Assembly: GCF_000515415.1 (NCBI RefSeq)
Contig: NZ_KI911783.1
Location: forward strand, 164,501-228,500
From: Bradyrhizobium sp. WSM1417
GTDB taxonomy: Bacteria > Pseudomonadota > Alphaproteobacteria > Rhizobiales > Xanthobacteraceae
DNA: 64,000 bases
Reading direction: 5' to 3'
Shown: piece after piece, positions 18,610 to 26,174 of the stretch
Numbering within the stretch: position 1 is the stretch's first letter
Layout of the letters: the number at the start of each line of letters is the position of its first letter
Program-made: the position numbers and the translations under genes
Notes under the pieces: model-generated
The model's input: only the letters and a program-made list of their open reading frames with translations
What the model was told of the DNA's origin: nothing
The model's database searches: none

Positions 18610-19101
18610 TCAGGCGGCGCCCTTCAGCTTCTTGTTGCATTCGCTGTAATAGCCGCCGCCCTTCTCAATCCACTTCATGCCGCCATTGCCGTTGGTGGTC
18701 TTGTTGGCGTTGTACTGGTCGACGCAGGTGTGCAGGCGCCCCTTGCCGGGGGTCTCCTTGGCGTATTTCGGATTGACCGCGTTCGGATAGATCGCGGGGC
18801 CGGCCGGCAGGGTCGGCGCAGCAGCCGGGGCGGCCTCCTTCTTCGCCTGCTTCGGCTCGGCGGGAGCGGCGGGCGCAGCAGGAGCGGCCGCGGTCGGCGC
18901 AGCCGCTGGTGTCGCATCCGCGCCGCATTGGGCCTTGCGGAAGTCATTCCACTTCGTGGTACCGAGCGAGCCGTCCTTCTTGGCGGCCTGGTATTTCGCG
19001 CTGCACTCCTGCGAGGTCAGCGCCTGCACCGGCGCACTCACCACCAGCGCGGCAAAACCCGACAGCGCAACTGCACACAGCAACTTTGATTGCATCGTCA
19101 T
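18610..19101 (-). CDS. secreted protein with two paired-Cys modules and an Ala/Pro linker
   Basis: The 163-residue product has a signal peptide (about 1-28, ending PVQA) and two similar modules. The first is Cys33 to Cys59 with KYQAAKKDG...KWNDFRKAQC. The second is Cys126 to Cys155 with QYNANKTTNGN...KWIEKGGG...EC. An Ala/Pro/Lys-rich linker (about 62-105) joins them. The arrangement looks like an internal duplication, each copy probably closed by one disulfide. I know it only as a Bradyrhizobium-type hypothetical. The start is supported by AGGAGG nine bases upstream. DsbA-like and DsbB genes are close by. Confidence 0.75.
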   Translation of the reverse strand: MTMQSKLLCAVALSGFAALVVSAPVQALTSQECSAKYQAAKKDGSLGTTKWNDFRKAQCGADATPAAAPTAAAPAAPAAPAEPKQAKKEAAPAAAPTLPAGPAIYPNAVNPKYAKETPGKGRLHTCVDQYNANKTTNGNGGMKWIEKGGGYYSECNKKLKGAA

Positions 19102-19303
19102 CCTTGGTCTCCTCCTTGATCTTCCCCCGAGGGAAGTGAACCGAGGATTGCTATCCTAGCGTGCCGCGCGCTCGCGACAAGGAAGCGATGGCTGCTGCCG
19201 CCAAAATATAGTGATCCTCCACGTTCGAATTATTCATGTCGCGTTCAGCAACGCCATCCGACTTTCGCGCCCTTCGCAATTCCCGCAAGAAGAGTGCAGC
19301 ACC

Positions 19304-19588
19304 ATGATCTTCACATCCCGCCTCGCCGTCGTCGCTCTCGCCTCCCTGCTCGCCACCGGCACTGCCTTCGCGCAGACCGCCGCGCCGGCAGCAAAGACCG
19401 ACACCAAGACCACAACCGCCGCCCCCATGGACAAGAAGGCACCGAAGGAGCACTCGGCCGAGTCGCTCGAATGCTCCAAGCAGGCCGACGCCAAGGGCCT
19501 GCACGGCAAGGAGCGCAAGAAATTCCGCTCCGAATGCATCAAGACCGCCAAGGCCGGCATGGCCGCGCCGGCTGCGGACAAGAAGTAA
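19304..19588 (+). CDS. PsiF-repeat secreted protein
   Basis: The 94-residue product has a signal peptide (about 1-22, ending TAFAQ), a Thr/Ala/Lys-rich spacer and one PsiF-type repeat: ECSKQADAKGLHGKERKKFRSEC, a stretch framed by cysteines that matches the family motif C..qA..k.L.G..R..F...C. PsiF in enterics is phosphate-starvation inducible but its biochemical role is unknown. The C-terminal Lys/Ala tail is short. The ATG at 19304 is preferred over the upstream in-frame start at 19211, because only the former places the hydrophobic leader at the N-terminus. Confidence 0.8.
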   Translation: MIFTSRLAVVALASLLATGTAFAQTAAPAAKTDTKTTTAAPMDKKAPKEHSAESLECSKQADAKGLHGKERKKFRSECIKTAKAGMAAPAADKK

Positions 19589-19682
19589 ATCCTTCCCCTG
19601 CTCGCGGCTTCGGCGAGAGGCGCGCATTGCGGCATGACGTGGCCGCAATTGTGCGCCTCTCGCCGATTTGCGATAAGGCGGT

Positions 19683-20768
19683 GTGAAGCAAATCACCGCC
19701 TCCCTGCCGTTCGAATGGCCGAGCCGTGCCAAGATCTTGAGCACGGCGGAAACGCTTGTCATCGGCACTGCCGGCGGCCTCGTGTTTCTGCTCGTGAGCC
19801 TTCCCGGAGGATTGATCTCGGGCTCCATGATCGCGGTCGGGATCGCCGCGATCGCCGGTCGCCAGCTGACGCTGCCGCCGATCCTGACCCAGACCGTGCT
19901 GGTGCTGCTCGGCATTTCGTTAGGGTCGGTCGTCTCGCGCCACTTGCTTCAGCAGGTCAGTGCCTATCCGCTCACCATCGGGCTGCTCGCGCTCGCGACC
20001 TTCTGCTCGACCTTCGGCTCCAGCTATTACCTCCAGCGCATCCACGGCTGGGACCGCACCTCGGCCTTCCTCGCCGGCAGCCCCGGCGCGCTGTCGCAGA
20101 TCACGATTTTGGCGGTCGAGCGCGGCGCCGACCTGGCGGGCATCGCGGTGGTGCAGACCATGCGCGTCATCATCCTCACCGCGGCGCTGCCGATGGTGCT
20201 GGCGTTCGCCGGCGTCGCCCCCTCCGTCGCGCCGTCGCTGACGACGACCATCGCCTCGCCGCTCGACCTGATCGAACTGGTCGCGGCCTCGCTGGCCGCG
20301 GCACTCCTCCTGCGGCTGATCAAGTTTCCGGCGAGCTGGATGTTCGGTGCGATGATCGGCTCGAGCGTGCTGCACGGCGCAGGCTGGGTCGAGGGCGGCC
20401 TGCCGGACTGGGTACGCGGCGTGGCGCTGATCGGCATCGGCGCCCTGATCGGCAGCCGCTTCGCGCGGATGCGGATCAAGACGCTCGCCGGCCACATCAA
20501 CGCGGCGCTGGGCTCGTTTGCCGTCGCCATCGCCGTCTCCGCGATCTTCGTCGGCATCGTGGCGCTCACCACGCAGGTGAAATTCTCCGACGTCGTGGTC
20601 GCCTACGCACCGGGCGCGATGGATGCCATGCTGGCGCTGGCCCTGACGCTGCACATCGATCCGATCTTCGTCGGCGCCCATCACCTCTCGCGTTTCGTCT
20701 TCGTGACGATTGCGACGCCGGGCATCGTGCACCTGTTCGGCCGGACGCAGGACGATGTGGATGATTGA
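19683..20768 (+). CDS. AbrB-family (duplicated) membrane transporter
   Basis: The 361-residue protein has about ten membrane helices and the internal duplication of the AbrB/YdbC family (TIGR03082-like): LPGGLISGSMIAVGIAAI in the first half mirrors FPASWMFGAMIGSSVLHGAG in the second. The motif FLAGSPGALSQITILA and the later AYAPGAMDAMLALAL are the equivalent conserved loops. Relatives are described as ammonia monooxygenase-associated or generic transporters; no substrate can be assigned. The start is GTG at 19683. It ends three bases before the converging DsbB gene. Confidence 0.85.
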   Translation: MKQITASLPFEWPSRAKILSTAETLVIGTAGGLVFLLVSLPGGLISGSMIAVGIAAIAGRQLTLPPILTQTVLVLLGISLGSVVSRHLLQQVSAYPLTIGLLALATFCSTFGSSYYLQRIHGWDRTSAFLAGSPGALSQITILAVERGADLAGIAVVQTMRVIILTAALPMVLAFAGVAPSVAPSLTTTIASPLDLIELVAASLAAALLLRLIKFPASWMFGAMIGSSVLHGAGWVEGGLPDWVRGVALIGIGALIGSRFARMRIKTLAGHINAALGSFAVAIAVSAIFVGIVALTTQVKFSDVVVAYAPGAMDAMLALALTLHIDPIFVGAHHLSRFVFVTIATPGIVHLFGRTQDDVDD

Positions 20769-20771
20769 GCC

Positions 20772-21311
20772 TCAGCGCTTCGCCGTCGCGACGATTCCCC
20801 ATGCGGCGATCGCAGCCATCAGGAGCGAGATCAGCACGTTATACCCGGCAAGCGAGAGGCCGAGAAAGCGCCACTGCACCTCGTCGCAGCGGACCACTTT
20901 CACGGTGTCGAGCCGCGACAGCAGGTCGGTGGCGCTGCCGAGATTGACGACGGGACCGGAGCAGTCGGTCGGTCCCCTCCAAAAGCCCCATTCGACGCCG
21001 GCGTGATAGGTGCCGAGCCCGGCATTGGCGACGCTCGCCAGCACAAGGATCGCGAGGCCTGCGAACAGCAGCTGCCTCGGCGCACCGCCCCGCGCCGCGA
21101 GTGCGATGAGCAGGCCCAGCGGGATCGCGAGGTAATAGGCGTAGCGCTGCTCCAGGCAGAGCGGACAGGGCACGATCCCGAGCACCAGCTGGAAGAACCA
21201 GGCGCCCGCGATGGTCGCGGCTGCAATCAGCGTGACCGCGAGCGAAGCGACCAGCGCGGGGCTCGTGGCCGCCGGATTGAATGCAGGTATTGCGGCACTC
21301 TGACTGGTCAC
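20772..21311 (-). CDS. dsbB: DsbB family disulfide bond formation protein
   Basis: The 179-residue inner-membrane protein has four helices and the two cysteine pairs needed to reoxidise DsbA via quinone: Cys49/Cys52 in PCPLC before EQRYAYY, and Cys117/Cys142 in the second periplasmic loop (PTDCSGP and VVRCDE). The motif LCLEQRYAY is a family hallmark. It most likely works with the DsbA-like protein at 15102-15773 or another DsbA. It converges on the AbrB gene and lies 154 bases from tRNA-Leu. Confidence 0.92.
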   Translation of the reverse strand: MTSQSAAIPAFNPAATSPALVASLAVTLIAAATIAGAWFFQLVLGIVPCPLCLEQRYAYYLAIPLGLLIALAARGGAPRQLLFAGLAILVLASVANAGLGTYHAGVEWGFWRGPTDCSGPVVNLGSATDLLSRLDTVKVVRCDEVQWRFLGLSLAGYNVLISLLMAAIAAWGIVATAKR

Positions 21312-21465
21312 GGCGGCCTCTTCCGGATGGATGCGGACTAAGCCTCTAGCCCCGCCCCATGCGGCTGTCGAGAACGGGCGGGATCACTTTGGCGCGGGTT
21401 GACCCCGTCCGGTCCATGGCTATAGTCCGCCGGCTTCGCGACGCCCTGTTTAGGGCTGACCGAGG

Positions 21466-21550
21466 GCCCCTGTGGCGGAACTGGTAGACGCGCTCGACTC
21501 AAAATCGAGTTCCGCAAGGAGTGCTGGTTCGATTCCGGCCAGGGGCACCA
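21466..21550 (+). tRNA. tRNA-Leu(CAA)
   Basis: An 85-base class II tRNA with encoded CCA. The acceptor stem is GCCCCTG (21466-21472) paired with CAGGGGC (21540-21546), then A and CCA. The anticodon arm is CTCGA-CTCAAAA-TCGAG, giving anticodon CAA (reads UUG). The long variable arm (GTTCCGCAAGGAGTGC region) and a GGTTCGATTCC T-arm support leucine. Confidence 0.96.
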
Positions 21551-21725
21551 CGCTTCGCCCTTTCGGGCTTCGCGTGGCGCAGCCCGCGCCAAGCCCGAAA
21601 GGGTGAAGCGTGTCCGGCGAAGCCTCTTGGCGAAGACGGACTGTCTCGGCTTTCCCCCTCCCTAGCAATCGTCACGTCCCACCTGTATAAACCGGTAGCT
21701 TCTTCCGCAATTCGAAGGAGCTCAT

Positions 21726-22028
21726 ATGAACGACCTGCACACGTGGCTTTCGCAACAGCACCACGGCCTGCGCACCTTCCGGATCTTTCAGCAAAAGCTC
21801 GAGATGCTCGGCCGCGACGACCCCGAACAGCGCGGCCTGTGCCGTCTATTGAGCGGTCTCATCGGCAGCTATGTCGAGACGTTCGAAGAGGCCCCGCTGC
21901 CTGTCGAGGTCGCTGACGGCGCCTATCATCGCCTGCTGACGCTGGTCGGAAGCCTCGACCTCGAGGGCGACACCAGCCGGCGGCTCGCGGACATCAACCG
22001 GGTTGCGACCTGCGAACTCTGGCAGTGA
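21726..22028 (+). CDS. conserved hypothetical protein, 100 aa
   Basis: The product is mostly helical and cytosolic, without signal peptide or membrane segment (LHTWLSQQHHGLRTFRIFQQ, then LLSGLIGSYVETFEE and YHRLLTLVGSLDLEGD). The ATG at 21726 follows AAGGAG (21715-21720) at ideal spacing, which strongly supports translation. I do not recognise the family. It lies after tRNA-Leu on the same strand; a 175-base gap separates them. Confidence 0.7.
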   Translation: MNDLHTWLSQQHHGLRTFRIFQQKLEMLGRDDPEQRGLCRLLSGLIGSYVETFEEAPLPVEVADGAYHRLLTLVGSLDLEGDTSRRLADINRVATCELWQ

Positions 22029-22186
22029 CGAGAGCGGGCCGCCGAACGGCTCGCATCCGCATCCCTGGGACACTTCGCCAGGAGAGGGCCGCGTGCTTTC
22101 CGGCATGCCCTCTCTCGCCGGTTCGACTTCGCCGGGCCAGTCCCTATATCGTGAGGCAACACGTATCGATACAGCGAGCAGCTTCG

Positions 22187-22420
22187 ATGGCCAGGAGACG
22201 CGCGACGGAAGCGGACGCCGAAGACCTCCCCCGCTTCTTCGTCTGGGTCCGAGGCCTCGAAGGCCCCGAACCGCAGAAATGGATGGCGATGGATTTCGGC
22301 GTCGGTGACTGGAAACGGCCACTCGTGCTCGCCTATCTGGAGCTGCCGCAAGGCGAGCGACACTTGCCGTTGTCGGCGCTGGCCCGGCGATATCCGCCGC
22401 CGCGGGGAGAGGCTTCGTAG
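22187..22420 (+). CDS. small hypothetical protein, 77 aa
   Basis: From the ATG at 22187 the product reads as a compact, well-structured small protein: DLPRFFVWVRGLEGPEPQKW, FGVGDWKRPLVLAYLELP and LPLSALARRYPP have alternating hydrophobic strands and good codon character. The frame stays open to 22025, but the upstream part is Arg-rich with no sign of selection. The ribosome-binding site is weak. It carries no motif that I recognise. Confidence 0.55.
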   Translation: MARRRATEADAEDLPRFFVWVRGLEGPEPQKWMAMDFGVGDWKRPLVLAYLELPQGERHLPLSALARRYPPPRGEAS

Positions 22421-22663
22421 ACGAGCCATCCTGGGCGGACGCGAGGATCTCACCAGCCCCTCAACCCAGAGCGAGCAACCGTATCACTGGCCTGCTTCAC
22501 CCATGTCGTCCTGCAGCTGCGCGTTCCTGCTTGCTACCTCAGCGGGATTGTGTGCAGAATGCACCTGCATTTTCACGACGCAACCATTGCAACCATTGAT
22601 TGGCTTCGGGGAGTGTAGCCCGGCTCGGGCCTGAAGCGTCCCCGTCGAATTGCCGGAGGGCTC

Positions 22664-25363
22664 ATGCCGCACCATGATGGCGCGCCGAATGCCGATTATG
22701 CCGGACCAGAACGCACGCATATCGACGAGATGCATTCCGACGGGACGACCACCGCCATCCCGGCAAAACGCAAGCTGGTGCTGTTCGCCGACGGCACCGG
22801 CAATGCGTTTACCACCCAGGAATCCAGCGTCTGGCGTCTCTACGAGGCGCTCGATCACACCCAGCCGGACCAGATTGCCTACTACATCAAGGGCGTCGGC
22901 ACCGCCGGCTGGGCGCCGCTCGCCGCGCTCGACGGCGCCACGGGCATTGGGGTGCCCGGCAACGTCCGCAAGCTCTACCGTTTCCTGTGCTGGAACTGGC
23001 GCGAGGGCGACGAGATCTACATTTTCGGCTTCAGCCGCGGCGCCTTCACCGCGCGCACGCTGGCGTCGCTGATCGCGAGCCAAGGCCTGGTGCCGGCGGA
23101 GGTTGACAAGGTTGCGGTGTCGCATGTGGAAATGCAGCGCAACACGATGGCTGCCTGGCGGGAATATCGTAAGGAGTCGGTCGGCTATCGTAGCCTGCCG
23201 ACGATCTGGATCGTCCGCTGGATCCGCGATGTCCTGAGCTATCTCTATCACCTCGTCCTTGGGCATCGCTCCTATGCCAAGGTTCGCGAGGCGATGGACG
23301 GCCGCAAACAAATCGAGATCGAATTCCTCGGGCTGTTCGACACGGTCGAGGCCTTCGGCGTCCCGGTCGAGGAGCTCCGCCTCGCGATCGACTGGGCGAT
23401 TTGGCCGATCTCGTTCCGCAATCACCGGCTGTCGAAGACGGTCAAGCGCGCGTGCCATGCGCTCGCGCTCGACGACGAGCGCACCACCTTTCATCCGCTG
23501 CGGATCGACCAGCGCGATCCTCCGCAGGGACAGGTCGTCAAGGAGGTGTGGTTCACGGGAGTCCATTCTGACATCGGTGGCGGCTATCCGGACTCTACGC
23601 TGTCCTTCGTGCCCCTGGTCTGGATGACTGATCAGCTCGACGGCAGGCTCCGGTTCCAGGACGGCACGATCGAGCATTTCCGCGAGTACCAGTCGGCGAT
23701 CGGGCCGATGCATGATTCACGCAGCGGCGCCGCGGTGCTCTACCGCTACGGCCCCCGGCCGATCGCGGACCGCAAGGAAGATGGCGGATCGCCAGTGGTG
23801 CACTTCGCCGTCGTCGAACGCATGCTGCACGGATGCGACAACTATGCACCGCTGATGCTTCCGGCAAATGCCCGGGTGCTGCTGCCGAGCGGAGAGGTCT
23901 TGCCGCTCACGAAGGACGAGACGCGCAAGGCCATGAAGTCGGCCTACGCCGCAAGAACAGGGGATCGGCAAAAAGCGGCAGAAGCCGACGCATTCACAGC
24001 GATGAGCCCGCCGGATGCCGAGATGGCCAGACAGGTGCTCGATACCGTCTGGTGGCGTCGCGTGGCCTACTTCTCGCTGGTTATCGCGCTTGGCCTACTT
24101 GTCGCCTGGCCCTGGATAGCGCGCGCAGTGGTAGGGTCGTCGAAGGATCACGGTCTCCAGGACACCGGCCTGCTCAAATGGATCACGTGGTTCGACAACG
24201 GCACCGGCCCCGTCGTCAAGCCGCTCGCGGATCTTCTCGCGAATGTCCTGCCATCCTATGCAGCGCCGTGGCTTGCCATCGCACTCTACTATCCCTTTCT
24301 CACTACGGTTCTTGTCATTGTGATCCTCATCGCCTGGAACAGGAACGCGGTGCTGCGCGACAGCATTCAGGAGCGCGCGCGGCTGGCTTGGTACAGGCCC
24401 GACCGGAAGACCTCCAGACGCCGGGTGAGCAAATCGGGTTGGCTGCTCGGGATCGGACGCTGGATGCGGCTGCACGCCTGGCCGGTGCGCATGGCATTTA
24501 CCAACCTCCTGCTGCCGGGTATTTTCCTCGCCGCCATTTTCGGCTCCGCGTTGCTGTTGACGTCCCGCGGTTATCTCAACTGGCGCGCAGGCATCGGCGA
24601 CATTTGCACGAGCAGCGCATCGACGCGTGCGGTTGGCGACACGCCGGTTACCGCCCGTGACGGCGACTTGTTCGACGTCAGCGATTTTTGCTGGGCGAGC
24701 CGCCTCGCGGTCGAAAAGGGACGCAAATACCGCGTTTGGATTCAAATGGCCGATCCGTGGTTTGATCGCACCATCATGACCGGCTTGAACGGATTCAAGA
24801 CCCCACCGGATTGGAACCACCGCTCGGCTGTCCCGATCCTGCGGCTCTACAGCGCAGACTGGTTCCAGCCGATCGTGCGGGTGGGCGCCAGAGGATCGAA
24901 CAATCTGCCGCTGCAAGCCATCAATGGAATCCCGGCGGACGAGCTGCCGCGTCGGGTCAACGCGACGGTGCCGGCATACGAGGACAACACCAAGGACAAT
25001 TACCCCAGTCGTGTCGAGGACTCCGTGGAGTTCGATAAGCCAGACAGCGAATTGAAGCGTGTCTGGCGCCCATTCGGAGATTTCGAGCCGATCCCGACCG
25101 AGGCGCTGCCAGCGGCACGCGCGCTATGGCGCGGGCAGGGATTGTCCGATCTGCTCGTCGCGGAATTCGTGGCACCAGAGTCTGGCGAGCTGTTCTTCTA
25201 CGTCAATGACGCCGTCCAGTTCTTTCCGCAGGTCGTTCCATTGCGGTTTGCACCGTGGTGGCTAGTTCCGCTCCAGGGACCGCGTGTCCAGTTCTACAAC
25301 AACAACAGCGGCACGGCGACAATCAGGGTCCAGCGGATTCCTGCTCCGCCTCCGGCCGACTAG
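22664..25363 (+). CDS. DUF2235 alpha/beta-hydrolase (Tle1-like) with membrane segments
   Basis: The 899-residue protein starts behind CGGAGGG. Residues 35-400 form a DUF2235 lipase-like domain: LFADGTGNAF (41-50), nucleophile Ser124 in FGFSRGAF and the catalytic-Asp region FTGVHSDIGGGYP. After about residue 460 come three hydrophobic segments (VAYFSLVIALGLLVAW; WLAIALYYPFLTTVLVIVIL; NLLLPGIFLAAIFGSALLL), then a roughly 250-residue C-terminal domain that looks like beta-rich extracytoplasmic protein. DUF2235 includes T6SS phospholipase effectors of the Tle1 group, but no T6SS gene lies in the window. It may be a membrane-bound lipase; the substrate is unknown. Confidence 0.85.
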   Translation: MPHHDGAPNADYAGPERTHIDEMHSDGTTTAIPAKRKLVLFADGTGNAFTTQESSVWRLYEALDHTQPDQIAYYIKGVGTAGWAPLAALDGATGIGVPGNVRKLYRFLCWNWREGDEIYIFGFSRGAFTARTLASLIASQGLVPAEVDKVAVSHVEMQRNTMAAWREYRKESVGYRSLPTIWIVRWIRDVLSYLYHLVLGHRSYAKVREAMDGRKQIEIEFLGLFDTVEAFGVPVEELRLAIDWAIWPISFRNHRLSKTVKRACHALALDDERTTFHPLRIDQRDPPQGQVVKEVWFTGVHSDIGGGYPDSTLSFVPLVWMTDQLDGRLRFQDGTIEHFREYQSAIGPMHDSRSGAAVLYRYGPRPIADRKEDGGSPVVHFAVVERMLHGCDNYAPLMLPANARVLLPSGEVLPLTKDETRKAMKSAYAARTGDRQKAAEADAFTAMSPPDAEMARQVLDTVWWRRVAYFSLVIALGLLVAWPWIARAVVGSSKDHGLQDTGLLKWITWFDNGTGPVVKPLADLLANVLPSYAAPWLAIALYYPFLTTVLVIVILIAWNRNAVLRDSIQERARLAWYRPDRKTSRRRVSKSGWLLGIGRWMRLHAWPVRMAFTNLLLPGIFLAAIFGSALLLTSRGYLNWRAGIGDICTSSASTRAVGDTPVTARDGDLFDVSDFCWASRLAVEKGRKYRVWIQMADPWFDRTIMTGLNGFKTPPDWNHRSAVPILRLYSADWFQPIVRVGARGSNNLPLQAINGIPADELPRRVNATVPAYEDNTKDNYPSRVEDSVEFDKPDSELKRVWRPFGDFEPIPTEALPAARALWRGQGLSDLLVAEFVAPESGELFFYVNDAVQFFPQVVPLRFAPWWLVPLQGPRVQFYNNNSGTATIRVQRIPAPPPAD

Positions 25364-25484
25364 CGAAGCCCCCGGGGCTGATTGCATGGAGGAGCCAATT
25401 GCGCCCCCATGATTATGGGTGTCGCGGCGCCCGCACCGCGGCTAAACTTGGCTCTGCGCCGCGGGGGACACGCGGTGCAGGACG

Positions 25485-26174
25485 ATGATCATGACCGAAC
25501 AGGGCGAGATGGGTGAAGCCATCACCATCCTCCTCGTCGAGGACGACGCGCCGACCTGCTGGCGGCTCCACGACGCGCTGGTCAAGGCCGGCTACGAGGT
25601 GCGCAGCGCCGGCACGCTCGCAGAGGCCCGCTCCGGGCTCGGCGAGCGTGCGCCGCGCGTGCTGCTCACCGATCTGCGGTTGCCCGACGGCCACGGCGTC
25701 GAGCTGATCCGCGAGACAAGGCAACGCTTTCCCGACACCGAGATCATGGTGATCTCGGCGCTCGGCGACGAAGAGAGTGTGATCTCCGCGATCACGGTCG
25801 GCGCCACCGGCTATCTCCTGAAGGACGCGTTCCCCACGGATATCGCCACCACCGTGCGCGATCTCGTCGCCGGCCATTCGCCGATCTCGGCCTCGATCGC
25901 CCGTTTCATCGTGCGCAGAACGCAAGGTGCCGCGCAGAATGTGGCCGAGCCTCCGCCGGGTCCCGCCCTCAACACCGCAAGGCTCACCCCACGCGAGATC
26001 GACATCCTCTGGGGCATCGCCAAAGGTTTCAGCTACGCCGAAATCGCGAGCCATCTCGGCCTGTCCAGGCAGACTGTGCCCGGCCACATCAAGAACATCT
26101 ATCGCAAGCTCGAGGTGCACACCCGCAGCGAAGCGGTGTTCGAAGCGGTGCAGCAGGGCCTGATCAAGCTGTGA
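25485..26174 (+). CDS. NarL/LuxR-family response regulator
   Basis: The 229-residue protein has a receiver domain with the acidic pair ED-D near 19-21, phospho-acceptor Asp63 in LLTDLRLPDG, the conserved Ser in VISALGD and Lys in YLLKD. A LuxR-type helix-turn-helix follows from about 165 (LTPREIDILWGIAKGFSYAEIASHLGLSRQTV, then IKNIYRKL). In the recognition helix the usual T-V-K/S-T/N-H reads TVPGH, placing a Pro in the helix. The start is ATG 25485 or 25491. Its stop overlaps the histidine kinase start by four bases (GTGA), so they form a two-component pair. Confidence 0.92.
   Translation: MIMTEQGEMGEAITILLVEDDAPTCWRLHDALVKAGYEVRSAGTLAEARSGLGERAPRVLLTDLRLPDGHGVELIRETRQRFPDTEIMVISALGDEESVISAITVGATGYLLKDAFPTDIATTVRDLVAGHSPISASIARFIVRRTQGAAQNVAEPPPGPALNTARLTPREIDILWGIAKGFSYAEIASHLGLSRQTVPGHIKNIYRKLEVHTRSEAVFEAVQQGLIKL

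Noticed and set aside
22484..23713. A 409-codon minus-strand frame antisense to DUF2235
   Set aside because: Shadow frame with Arg/Asp-rich residues; DUF2235 motifs lie on the plus strand.
22664..25363. DUF2235 gene as evidence for a type VI secretion effector locus
   Set aside because: No vgrG, hcp, adaptor or immunity gene lies nearby, and the protein has its own membrane segments.
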